Assembly (NCBI RefSeq): GCF_026230105.1
Contig: NC_079478.1
Location: forward strand, 16,383,653-16,447,652
Length of the DNA: 64,000 bases
Origin: Diorhabda sublineata
Lineage: Eukaryota > Arthropoda > Insecta > Coleoptera > Chrysomelidae
Direction of reading: 5' to 3'
This document shows positions 43,523 to 54,046 of this stretch, piece by piece. A program made the translations under genes and the position numbers. A model generated the notes under the pieces. The model worked only from the letters and a program-made list of their open reading frames with translations, ran no database searches and had not been told where the DNA came from. Each line of letters begins with the position of its first letter. Position 1 is the first letter of the stretch.

Positions 43523-45236
43523 CACTGGTCGACAAAAAAGGTTTTTATGTTACATTTATAGAACCATATTCATTGGTAAAATATTTAATATTTATTAAAA
43601 AAATAATTTCACGTTTTTTAAATCGTATATATTGACAATATTTATAGTTTACATCTATTAAAAACAAAAAAATCACTTTCAATGTCAATCATGGCCGAAT
43701 CCCATCGTCTTTGATACCGAATTTCCATTGTTCTAATATCTTGGTGGAACCTTTCACTGAAATCTCCCAAATTTTCGGGGAACAATGTCAGAGGAAATGA
43801 ATTTTCAATGACATTCGAGCACCAACGGATTTATAGGTGTCTAGAAGTTCATCAACTAACTGTTGGTAGTTTGGATCCATATTGTTGCCCAAAAATCTCC
43901 TCACTACTCTAACAAATGCCTTCCATGGTCAAGTTCCTGTCTGTTGTGCTTTTTTGCAAAATTGTGATCGTCCAGCAATTTTTTTATTTGTGGCTCAATA
44001 AAAATACTTTTCTTTAATTTGGCATCACTCAACTGGGGGAAGAATTCTCTAAGGTATTTGAGCAATCATCTTTATCCATAGCCCTTACAAAGTTCTTCAT
44101 CAATCCAAGTTTATTGTGAAGGGGGGGGGCGGAAGGACATGTTTGGGTCTATAAGGAGTATAAACTTAACATTTTGAGATCCTGGTTGAAACTCACTTCT
44201 TGCTTGCCAATTTTTTTTTCACATAGTGACGATCTAATGCAATGTTCCGTAAACCTTCCCTGAAGTCCCAATAAAATTCCCGTCACATTCAGGTCCCCAC
44301 ATATTTGCCACTTGTAGTTAATTTTGTCTAAAAGCAAGCGAATATTTTCATAAGTTTCTTTCATTTTCACATAATGAGCAACTGGTATAGACGGCTTTAA
44401 ATTTCTATTGTATAATAACACTGCTTTTAAACTGTATTTAGACGAGTTAATAAAAAGGCGCCACTCACTGAGATTATGCTCAATATAAGTTCCTTCATTA
44501 TACCATCAAAATTCGTACACGCACACAACGAATTTTCCATACTGTAGAATGCAGAAAATGTAGCATTTCTTTTCCTAAAGGTCTTAATTTGTCTTTTCGG
44601 CTAAGAAGTTCCATTCCTTAAGACGGGAAGCAAGAAGCTCAAACTGTTTTCAGAGTGCTTTGATAATCCAAAAATCACGTGGTAAATCATTCAACTCACT
44701 TTGAACAATCAAATGTGGGTCGTCGGAACTGGTACTTGGAGTAAAAATAGGGTCGGTGCATTGTTCTTCGGAGCATCCTGATGATACGTTGTCTCCAGTA
44801 TCTTCTGAAACAATATACTTTGAAATAGACTTTTTTCACGTTCTCTGAAAATGACTTGCGATTTCACCTTAAATTCTCCACAAATGTAGCAAAATTTGTC
44901 AGGAGAGAAGTTTTGCAACTGCGGCGCGTTTTACTCGACATTTTCGTCTTTATAATCACTTTTTGCACTATGAACAGAGAACCACTTACTATGAAACTCA
45001 AGAGAATTTTCAATGTTATTTTTTTGTTTATTATTTTGAATAATACAGTTCAGCTATTTTGTCGGCCATAAAAATTACCGATATTAACCGCCCCTTCAGA
45101 AAATTACCTACCTGCTAACGTAAACAGGGATAATTAAGCTATCGAAAAGTGTTAGGGGTTAATACTTTTTTTTCTATTATTGGACGGGTATTTTCATTTT
45201 AAAAATAAAGGTGTTTGTGTTACGAAAAGGCCAGTA
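43523..45236 (-). mobile_element. CACTGG-terminus element, copy 2 (reverse)
   Basis: Near full-length, 1.7 kb. One end starts CACTGGTCGACAAAAAAGG at 43523. The other, on the minus strand, reads tACTGGccTTTTCGTAACAC at 45236, corresponding to CACTGGACGACAAGATTTTC of copy 1 with a small deletion. The outer bases at 43523 are 'taatta', as they are at the start of copy 1. Leader, coding pieces and many point features align with copy 1 (23392-25155), but the orientation is opposite and the distance 18-20 kb. Confidence 0.75.
43680..44975 (-). pseudogene. Cys-rich multicopy repeat protein, broken copy 2
   Basis: Minus-strand pieces in order: SPDKFCYICGEFKVKSQ (near 44900; C-x2-C), SSDDPHLIVQSELNDLPRD, EWRLFINSS and KAVLLYNRN, VKMKETYENIRLLLDKINY then WQICGDLNVTGILLGLQG (about 44360-44250), KKSIFIEPQIKKLLDD, RRFLGNNMD, SLKIHFL (about 43800) and FHQDIRTMEIRYQ (about 43765-43725). 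This copy retains the ICGDL and SLKIHFL blocks missing in copy 1. It carries multiple stops and shifts. Function of the family unknown; zinc binding inferred from cysteines. Confidence 0.8.
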
Positions 45237-45239
45237 TTA

Positions 45240-47020
45240 TTATAAATAACTAAAAAAAATTATTTTGATGTAAAAGTATTCTCGCTTATGCTCCACGTTT
45301 TTCAGTGTATCACATTATATCCGCATCTTATATAAAAATATTTGTTTATAAAAATTAGTCATCTTGTTTACTATTGTAGAAATATTGACGTCATCTTTAG
45401 AAAGAAAACGGCAACGGAATATTACTTATCATCATAATAGACTAAAACCTTTACCTTTACAAGTGACGCGGAGGTGGTAACTACCGCACCGAGTACTGTA
45501 AGCTTGAACGAAGCCCATAAATAAACCACAAACCCTAATAAGGTACACGTTCTGTGCTTTTACTTTAATTAAAGGATGGGTGTCCCAGGATGTCGATTTA
45601 ACATCAAGTCATTATTTGTTAGTAAAGGTCTCGTTGAGTTGAATTTACTTTAGGTGGACGTAGAAAACTTTTTACTGTTCACGAAGTTAAAGAAACATAA
45701 AAGTTATCATTAGGTCTAAATTGAAGGCTACATACACCCACATTGTACCCGTTTCTTTCATTCGGATATTTCGGGATGAATAATGGCCGTACGTGTCATG
45801 GACAGCATCGTGTAGGGGGCGATTTTATATATAGCGGCGGCTAGATTATGGTTTACTTTTCATGAAAATATCAGAAATAAGTTAATTAAGGACTACATTT
45901 ATTTCTCGTATCATTTATTATCAATTACAGTAAAATTTAAAAAAAAACGGGTAAGTATTTTTAATTACAAATTATGCTGCTTTCCAAACGCAAGGTAGTT
46001 ATTGGAGCTCTTTCTTTCGATTCTAGAAACTTCGTTTTGGAATAGAGCTGTTCACATTGATAAATTGAGCCAAATAAGGTGTGAATATACTTTCCATTAT
46101 GAATTTAATTCTGGAATCCTTCTGCGGGCACACACTGGAACCAAACGTCAAATAGTAAGGGCTGAAATTCTAGGAAGGTTTTTGTTGGGAAGTGAAGGGG
46201 GTTAGTTGCTGTAAATTTGACATGGAATTCGTAATGAGCGAACCCAAAAATCTCCATTTGAGATATTTTAGAACGATAACTTGATTTTTTTAGTTTTGGC
46301 CAGCTTTTTAAGATTTGGCTTCACTGTGCGCCATATCAAGCTGATATTTCTGAAAATATGCAACATTTGGAAGGTAAAAGCTCGTCCTTAAGTTGCTTTA
46401 ATTCTATTGTCCGCAAAGAAGACAGTTAATTATTAATAATATAAAGCAAAGTACAGTTCTATTACATGTCTCCATCTTTATTTTGCATCATCACTGCATT
46501 AGAAGTGCCTGAGTTATGATTTGATACGTCAATAATATGTAAGCTTAATTTGAATAGATGTCTTTTATAATCAGACGTAGTCTTATCTGAGATTTAATGT
46601 ATTTTTCAACGCTCATGTCTGTAAATGTCAAATATCGCACTGTCAATATTCTTTGTAAATGACATTTAACAATAACATGCACGTATTGAGATCTCATAAC
46701 AAACACGTGCGTTTTGAAAAGAAAACTTAAACTTCTTGGTTTAATTAAATTACAATCAATTTTTTATTTACGTAAGACTTTATTTGGTCTATTTACAAAA
46801 ATTTACCCAATTAAAAAACATAAAAACTTTTAGCATTGGCGAGATATATTTAGGAATGACAGAGTGATGCCCCTAAATGTAGGCAGCACATTATGTAATC
46901 TTTCTAAAAATATGAAACGTTTTCTTAAGTAGCATGCTAGGAAAATAAACGTCATATAATTTTTATTGCCAATTTCTTGAACAAAATATGATTGTATCCG
47001 AACATTTTCTCAACTTTATG
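45240..47020. other. No gene recognised
   Basis: AT-rich with a GC-richer patch at 45460-45560. A 67-codon ORF at 46002-46205 (+) is unrecognised. Nothing else supported. Confidence 0.3.
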
Positions 47021-47027
47021 TACGAAT

Positions 47028-47336
47028 ATGTCTGATAGTAGTGAAAGTGATGAAATTATGAGAACTCAATCATTTAAGATTTTAGAAAAAGCTCAAGCTG
47101 CCATACATAATTTTTTACCGCTAAAATCCAAAGAAAGGTACGAAATTATCTATGAAAAATTTATGGATTGACGGCACAAGCATAACGTTAAATCCTTTTC
47201 GGAAAATGTTTTACTTGCGTATTTTGAAGAAATATCAAAAACTATGAAGCCATCTTCTCTATGGGCCATTTATTCGATGCTAAGAACTACACTAAACATG
47301 AATAATAACATTAACATAGCAAATTATGTCTTCTGA
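47028..47336 (+). pseudogene. Crypton-like tyrosine recombinase, N-terminal and core-binding part
   Basis: Frame from ATG 47028: MSDSSESDE start, LPLKSKERYEIIYEKFMD, in-frame TGA (in place of the usual Trp), RHKHNVKSFSENVLLAYFEE, KPSSLWAIYSMLRTTLN, then NNINIANYVF and stop. The KSKERYE...Y..FM.W....V...SENV.L.YF.E......SLW..YSMLR block is the SAM-like core-binding domain of a widespread insect tyrosine-recombinase family related to Cryptons. The catalytic domain with the R..H..R..Y residues is missing; a C-terminal-like remnant (SIYNNCSIVINNYYNKV) follows at about 47395-47455. Confidence 0.75.
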
Positions 47337-47512
47337 TGTACCGAGCAGTACGACAATTATCTATAAATAACCGTTCATCATCTTTAAATAATAAGGCACA
47401 ATCGATTTACAATAATTGTTCAATTGTTATCAACAACTATTACAATAAAGTTTAAATAATTGTGATGTTTTTTATTTAATGGAAAAAAATTAATGGGCGT
47501 AGAAAGAGTATA

Positions 47513-47608
47513 GTACGTTACACGAGTTATAAGTCCATTACGCAGTCATTTAATTTATAAAATTTTTCACTTCATGCGTAATGGATTACTTACAACTCTT
47601 GTTACGTA
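47513..47608. repeat. Hairpin palindrome beside the Crypton-like relic
   Basis: The sequence gtacgttacacgagttataa plus 'gtccattacgc' at 47513-47543 is inverted at 47576-47608 ('gcgtaatggattacttacaactcttgttacgta') with a 32-base loop. It lies 180 bases after the recombinase relic. The same style of TTACGTAA-containing hairpin occurs in the 37835-38290 repeat. Confidence 0.75.
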
Positions 47609-47609
47609 A

Positions 47610-48990
47610 AATACTATTACGGTGCTTCGCAATCCTCAAATGGTCGCGATTTGGTAAAAAAATTTTTCTCCCTGGTTGACCATCAATGACTGAGCACAAT
47701 ATTGTCAAAGAAAAGGCAATTTGGCAACTAAAATACCTTTTAGTTGTTACTTTTTTTACTATACCTCTCCATCTGTTTCTGCCCTCTCTTTTCTTTCTCT
47801 TCTCAATTATTTCCACCCTTATCGAATCTGATTTTACCTCTTTTATCCTGTCTCTTGTTTTTCTTATTCACTCGCACTTCTTTTGCGCGCACTTGTAAAT
47901 TTTGCTTCCATTTATTCGACACATATGCCTCAACCACCTGACTTCATCAATACGGTGATATAAGGCTCGCCATAAATTTCTTTCAGTTCATTGGGTTTTT
48001 CTCCATGATTTGTTCTTTTGCTCCCAAAAATTTTTTTTCGAGGTACTTCTCTCTCCCACACTTTTATTCTTTCAGCATCCTTCTTCAGTAACCAGTACTC
48101 ACTTTCATATGATACAGTCACTCTAATAATTTTTTACAGTCGTGTCTTTACTGCTTTGGATATTTCTGTTACTTCTATAACCATTTGCAATCCAATTTTC
48201 TAACTCCTTCATCTCATTATACGTTTTCGTTATCAGCACTCCAAGTTTAGCTTTCAAAATTATATTCTTTGTTTTCCATCCGAAAAGTCTGTTTTCTCAC
48301 TTATTCTTTCTTTACATTTCCATATATTTAGTCTTCTTACTATTTACCCTGAACCCTCAATCTTTTTAATCCGTTTTCCAGTTTTCTGTATACTTTTAAT
48401 AGTTCCGGTGGTAGATAACACCATGTGTATGTATTTGTGTATTTGCGCTTTCCTTGTGATTACTTCCAATATGAGGTTAGAAAGTGAATAGGGGTCTCCC
48501 TACTTCAGCAATCTTGAAATTTCAGTTTTATGTAGAGTCAGTATCACTATTCTTCTTAGCTTTTATGGGACCCCTCTAACTTATGAATTCCCATCCAACT
48601 GTGTCCTCCCTATCGTATCGTAAGGTTGCTTATAACTTATGAATAGTAGATATAGTTCTAGATTTTGGTCTTGGTTATTGCTCTGTGTTGTTTTTAAAGT
48701 AAAAGTTTCCGTGCTTCGTCCTTCCCTGAAACCTCTTTGATATTCACCTACGTCTTGGTTATTATTTGATCCCAATTTGTTTCCTTTTCTTTTGTAAGAT
48801 CTGAATTCTTTCGTGCAATCGCCTACGAGACAGTAGACAATTGCTTTAACTTTTAAGGCTTTTTTGTACAAAACTGACAGTGGTGACACACCATCCAATA
48901 TATTGTAATCGTTTTTATTCTCAGACATATCGCGTTTCACGGACGCTATTATCACCTTTTTTGAATGCGCAACGCCACGCATTATAATTG
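47610..48990 (-). pseudogene. LINE reverse transcriptase relic (reverse)
   Basis: Minus strand from 48982: the 133-codon frame contains YQRGFREGRSTETFTLK, then LYLLFISYKQPYDTI, RT blocks 2 and 3 (the usual F.D...AYD, with D changed to S). At about 48540-48470 comes FKIAEVGRPLFT (block 4 region). The tail at 48121-47930 has SYESEYWLLKKDAERI then KKIFGSKR, the usual Y.SE.W.....E..I..WE...LRKIFG. After about 47830 lysine/arginine-rich text ends with NRWRG. The catalytic YADD block was not readable. Many stops. Confidence 0.8.
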
Positions 48991-48994
48991 TGTG

Positions 48995-49585
48995 AGAAAC
49001 TATAATAGAGTAGAGATATATTCTGGAAAATGGGCTTTTGTGCTTTAAGACAAAAGAGCTCTCAGAGAACGAAAAGTAAATGAAAGGGACGTACCGACGA
49101 CGGTGACAGGTTGAAAAGGGAATTTCAATTAGAAATCACAGCTTTGAAACTGAAAGGGAAACAAGCGGAAAGTGTCTTATCGTTAAATTTTGACCAATAT
49201 TAGATTATAATTTCTTGCTTTTTCCTAAAGATAATCTGCTAGATAAATTATTTTTCCTCTTTTAAACTCGTCTCACAGAAGGAAAAATCCATGTCAATTC
49301 GATCCAAACTAAAGGTGCAATTTTATCTAATTATAATGAGAATGTAATTCTCTGTTGTTTTGAAATCTATTATAGTAGATAGCTGAAAATTTGGTGTACA
49401 TAAAAACATATCGCTTATTATTTTTTCTGTTCCCTTTCTCTCATAGCCTAAAATCGCTCTCAATCTAAATGACATATACATCAAAAAGCGGAGCTGTCAG
49501 TTGCAAAATAGTCTAAGCCGTTGATTCACAATTGATCGATTTTTATTATTGAGCCTCATACAATATTCCCGACTTCTTGAATCCT
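48995..49585. other. No gene recognised
   Basis: Spacer between two minus-strand LINE relics; no feature recognised. Confidence 0.3.
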
Positions 49586-49589
49586 ATTT

Positions 49590-50195
49590 ACCCTTACGTG
49601 TGTAAAACGTGAGGTGCAGTTTCTTTTTTTCATCGATTCTTTCTTCAAAATTCTTTCCGTTTCTTTCGGTTCTTTGTTTGTGGTAGCACTTTGTGTAGTT
49701 TCTTTCCTCCGTTTTTAGAAGCTTTTTTGATTTCGTCTATCCAGGTCTTCCTCTATGTCTTGCTCGTATTATTACGACTTCAAATATTCTTGTAATCCTT
49801 TCTCACTCGTTCTTTCCACATGTTCGAACCATTTTAGTAGAATTTCTTCTTTGTATTGTTCCACATATTTTGTTTTAAATGTTTTGTTTCTGATTTCGTT
49901 TCGGGTCTTGTCTCAATTTTCCGGAGGAATCTCATGTCCGTTGTTTGTACCTTTTTTCTGTGTCTACTTCTTTGGGCATTTCATTGTTCCATAAAAAAGA
50001 TGTTTCTATCCTGTTTTCCAGCGTTTGCTCTTATTTCTGTTATTTGTTTGTTCATTTTTCTATCCCTCGTTATCATTCAGCCGATGTATTTGTTTTATTT
50101 GTACATTTCCTAATTTGATGTCGTTTGTTTTTGTTTCTGTGCTTATGTCTTGATAATATCTATGTATGTATCCATACTGTATTTTTTGAATATAC
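49590..50195 (-). pseudogene. LINE C-terminal fragment, 3' part of a split copy
   Basis: Minus-strand text includes NDIKLGNVQIKQIHRLND (the usual IKLGN..I..V..F.YLGS block), MRFLRKIETRPETKSETKHL and shifted frames like RVRKDYKNI and RARHRGRPGW.D.IKKA. This is the C-terminal tail (MKFLR.I.G.T..D.IRN..I, GRGRP.KTW.D..) of an R1/jockey-like LINE. The 5' part of probably the same copy lies at 51120-51480, beyond a foldback element. Confidence 0.75.
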
Positions 50196-50204
50196 AATAG
50201 ATGG

Positions 50205-50945
50205 TTTCTTATCAGAATTGGATGCTCTACAAAAGTGTCCATTACGGCCAAGCCGAAACTTGAACCGTAGAAGTAAAACGCGTTTTCTCGCATTTATCTC
50301 GTTAATGACAAGAGCTACAACAAACTTGTAGAAAATTCTATTTTCTACATAAAAAGCCGCTAAAATTAATTTTTCCGGAGATATTTAATCACGTCAAATG
50401 ATTAAAAAATATCTCTTTTCTACTATTCATCACAGCTTTCTTAAGTAATTACTTTTTTTAAAAATGGAACAGCAAAAAGATATAAATTGTTGGAAATATG
50501 TTAATATCGATTGTGAAAAAAAGTTTTTACAGTTATAGATAAATTGACAAGTTATAAATTTTTGTAGTCTGTAAGATTTTAGCTAAAACTAAAATAAGTA
50601 ACGACAAAAAAAGGTGAAATGTACTTGTGTAATTTTTATATTCGGTATATTTCGGACTATTTATATTTTTTTACCGTAACATTTTTTTAAAATAGTAATT
50701 AGTTCAAAATGTGTGATGGATAATAAAAAAGAGATATTTCTTATAATTCGAAAAAAAATTGAAATTATAGACACTTGGTGCTAAGGACCTTTATTGTAGA
50801 AAATTCTATCATTAGAAATGAATACGGAAAAACATGATTTCTATGGAAAAATCAAATTTAGAGGCCTGTACTACCTCGCCGGTTAAAGTTACGGCTTGGC
50901 CGCAATGGATACTTTTGTAGAGCATTCAATTCTGAAAAAAAAAAC
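50205..50945. mobile_element. Foldback element with about 55-bp inverted ends
   Basis: The left end 'tcagaattggatgctctacaaaagtgtccattacggccaagccg' (about 50212-50255) is inverted at the right end ('cggcttggccgcaatggatacttttgtagagcattcaattctga', about 50893-50936). Inside, 'ttgtagaaaattctat' occurs near both ends (50327 and 50794) in direct orientation. The interior is AT-rich without coding capacity. It lies between two pieces of a minus-strand LINE, so it probably inserted into it. No target duplication was secured. Confidence 0.85.
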
Positions 50946-51119
50946 TGTACATGGTCGAGCCATAGAAAATAAAAAATAAAAAAACAGAGTTCCTGTTTTT
51001 TTAAGGGATAATCTTTACACTCCTCGGTCAAGGGCTCAATATTAATATAGGGCACAAACTTTCAGAGAATTTGTTTGGGTACTTGCAACATTTCACGATG
51101 GGACAGCAAAAAAATAGTT

Positions 51120-51475
51120 GTAAAAATACATCCTAGTGTATATACGAGTATTAATATGCAACCTTGTGTTACTCCATTATTTATTTCGAATGTTCCTCAC
51201 GTTTCATGTTGCATTCTGACGTGATTTTTGTTGTATACAGTTTTCTAATGCTTTTAATTAAGTTTTATTTCCTCCTATTCCAATATTTTCCATAAGTCTT
51301 TTTATTGACTCGAAGGCTTTTTAAAAACATGTTTAAATTCCTTGTATTTGTTTCTCCTAGGTTTGTCTCAGTATGAATATTGCGTCTTTGTCCCTTTGTT
51401 AGGTCGAAATCCTAATAAGTTTTATCTGGAACCGTGTCTAATTTTTTCATCAATCTCTTTTCTACAAATCTAATA
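51120..51475 (-). pseudogene. LINE reverse transcriptase fragment, 5' part of a split copy
   Basis: Minus strand from about 51475: RFVEKRLMKKLD, GFRPNKGT (RT block 2), a decayed block 3 near VFKKPSSQ, and then GVTQGC (block 4, usual GV.QGD) at about 51175-51160. Same orientation as 49590-50195, in the right order for one LINE, but the palm YADD block between them is missing. Many stops and shifts. Confidence 0.65.
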
Positions 51476-52664
51476 TACAGTGTTTCCGGTGGCAAAATTA
51501 GGATTTAAAATCTATATAACAAACATTTCTAGTTTTAATCAATATAAGGTAGACAAATGCGGGTTATATTTTTTAAAAATTACATCGTCCAAATGTTTGC
51601 AGTTAGGTTGGACACATTCTTGGAATCTACCTTTGGTATTTCTTGCCACTAGCTGGAGAAGTGCCACCGAGATGCCATTGACTTCGGGAACGATATTCTT
51701 TTTCAATTCAGAGATTGTCGCCGGGTTTGTTACATTTTACTTTTGAGGTATCCTCACAGAAAAAAGTTCATGAGAGTAAGATCCGGGGACCTCGGTGGCC
51801 AAGGGATGTCACCGAAACAGCTTATTAATTTGCAAGGGAAGAAATCACGAAGCAGTCCCATGGTCTCCCCAGCAGTGTATGGCGTAGCGCCATCTTGCTG
51901 AAACCATGTCTGTGAAATGAAGGCAGGATGTTTTCTTAATGTTGGAAATAAATAATGGTTAAGTGTTCGCCTATAAGCAACACCGTCTACGGAAATTGCT
52001 TGCCCTCCACGAATTTCAAGAAAAAAGAATCCAATTATTACCCTACTTGACAATGCACACCAAACCGTCACTTTCGGACTGTGAAGTGGCTGTTGATGTT
52101 TTAAGCGAGGGTTTTGTCTTTTAGGGGACCAATAACGACAATTTTGCTTATTTACACTTGCAGTCAAATGAAAATGTGCTTCGTTACTTCAACAGATAGT
52201 GTTCACTGTGCGAAATCGCTCCTTAAGCACAATTTAAATTTTAAATGGATGAAATTGGAGATTCTTCTCCAATATTTCGTGCACTATAGTATTTGGAAGC
52301 TCCAAGGTAGCCGCTCTCTTGCGAAAGAACTGACGCGGATTATCTCGCAAACTTGCCGCGACGGGTTCAATGTTTTCATTAGTTCTCGACGTCCTGCTGG
52401 GCCCCGGTCGTGGGTTGTTTTCTGCTGAACTTGTTTCTTGGAATCTTAGCACCCATGATCGAATCAAATCTTCACTTGTAGCGTGACGTAATCGTCTAAT
52501 ATTGTAACGTGAACAAAATCTTCGACGGGCAAATGCACACGAATAATTGGCTTTGAAATACGCTTCGATTGCAAACGCACGTTATTAACACGTCCACTGC
52601 GACATCGCGACTAAATAACCCGCACGAACGACGAATTCAGCCACACCGGACACCTGTTATACAG
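51475..52664 (-). mobile_element. Tc3-like DNA transposon, nearly full length
   Basis: About 1.19 kb between short terminal repeats: TACAGTGTTTCCGGTGGC at the left and, on the minus strand, TAACAGGTGTCCGGTGTGGC at the right. The transposase relic fills the interior. It is inserted at the left edge of the LINE fragment at 51120-51475. TA dinucleotides adjoin both ends, consistent with Tc1/mariner target choice. Confidence 0.75.
51560..52610 (-). pseudogene. Tc3-like transposase with altered catalytic residues
   Basis: Minus strand: AYFKANYSCAFARRRF start (first helix-turn-helix), SEDLIRSWVLRFQETSS, PGPSRTSRTNENIEPVAAS, a second HTH to FHPFKI (52234), then SNEAHFHLT (about 52190-52165), NKQNCRYW, LHSPKVTVWCALSSRVIIGF, FQQDGATPYTA (about 51903-51871), PWPPRSPDLTLMNFFL and, past a stop, GYLKSK. 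The SDEAHF Asp is Asn here and the family DFFLW Asp is Asn (MNFFL), so two of three catalytic residues are changed; the QQDG Asp is intact. Few frameshifts, so this is one of the youngest coding relics. Confidence 0.9.
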
Positions 52665-52669
52665 GTATA

Positions 52670-54040
52670 TTTTCGCTACGTAACTCAATAAGATAATTGC
52701 TCTTTAGTCATTACATTCTTGGCTGTCTTCCATTTTTAATATTTGTGATATAATTTCTATTACAATTTTAAACCAAGAAATACCGATGTTAAGTATTGCC
52801 ACAATTGATCCTCATAATCAATCAAAAGATTTTTTTCTTCATATAAACTCTTCATCATTATAATGTCAGGTCCAAATCGTCCATTTTCCGCTGGTGTACG
52901 ACCACCGTTCGCCGGAAAAACATAATTTTTACGTTAATAGTCACTCATATGGTAACTTAAGCGCGTCGTTGCGTAAATTAAACCATAAAATTGCGAGACC
53001 GTTAATCATTTGAAGGTATAAGCTCATACCTTAATTTTCATCATTCGTTAAGGGTTATAACGTCGTCGATTAAATATCCCATTTTTATGAAAAGAGAATG
53101 TTAATGATATACCTCCATTTCGTAAAACTTGAACCATTGTTCTTGAGACATTCTTCAAGATACATTTGTTGACTCGTATTTATATAAATTTTTGACATGC
53201 TTTACCTACTTTACAGTGTATTTTAGTTCAAAATATTTATAAGTTCGATCTAATATCGTATTCAGATCTCGAAATAATATGCTAATAACATTTACATAAT
53301 TCAGCTTTCGAGTTTTTTATGAGTAATTGCACGTATGCGATGGTAATAAGCTCGTTTATAACACTTGGCGTGTTCAGTTTGACTTACGAAATAAGATTTT
53401 ATTGGTATTTAGATTTAGAATTCCATTTGCATATAAAAATGAATGGTGCAAGTAGATATATTGATGATTATTCCTTTAAGATTATTAAATATATCGTGGG
53501 CTTACAACCAAAACTGACCCAGTAAAAAATTATCTATTCGTAGTGAACAGAACTACCAAAAACATTGGCCTCTTTTTGGTTTCCTCATCTTCTCAATAGT
53601 TTAATTCAGGGAATAGAAAAAATAATAATAATTTTATAAAATTACTCAGCTTCCTGTATGAAATATCAATATTCGACACTCACTGAACCAATAGATTGAG
53701 ACAGTAGCTTCAAAAATGCACTAAGACACCTTCACCTTTACTGGAAAAAATAGATGCTTTTAGATAACCTTTACTTTAACGCATTATGGATGCCTTACAG
53801 CACATGCAGCAAAATTTCAAGTTATAGAAAAAGACAAATCTATGTACTTTCCACTTGAATAAAATATTTTCATCTCTCTCACTTTTAAAGAACTTCGGAA
53901 ACTATAAGACCTTTCGTAGTTTTGAAGTTTATATCTAGTATTACGTTTATAAAAGAATAAATATTGATAAGATATGGAATTATAATTATTACGGAGAAAC
54001 AGTATTTCCACAAAAAACACATACTCTAAAGTGAATTTAT
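52670..54040. other. No gene recognised
   Basis: AT-rich. ORFs at 53319-53525 (+) and 53817-54020 (-) match nothing. A minus-strand text around 53150-53040 (MSRTMVQVLRNGGIS) faintly recalls a helix-turn-helix but is too short to name. Confidence 0.3.
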
Positions 54041-54046
54041 AGGTTA

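Noticed and set aside
45460..45560. Small nuclear RNA candidate in a GC-richer patch
   Set aside because: No Sm site, no conserved snRNA 5' motif and no upstream PSE-like element could be identified.
47686..47941. Membrane proteins in overlapping plus-strand ORFs
   Set aside because: The Phe/Leu/Ser-rich text is the antisense of Lys/Glu/Arg-rich LINE tail coding on the minus strand.
49755..50113. Overlapping hydrophobic plus-strand ORFs resembling transmembrane proteins
   Set aside because: They are antisense shadows of the minus-strand LINE C-terminal coding sequence.
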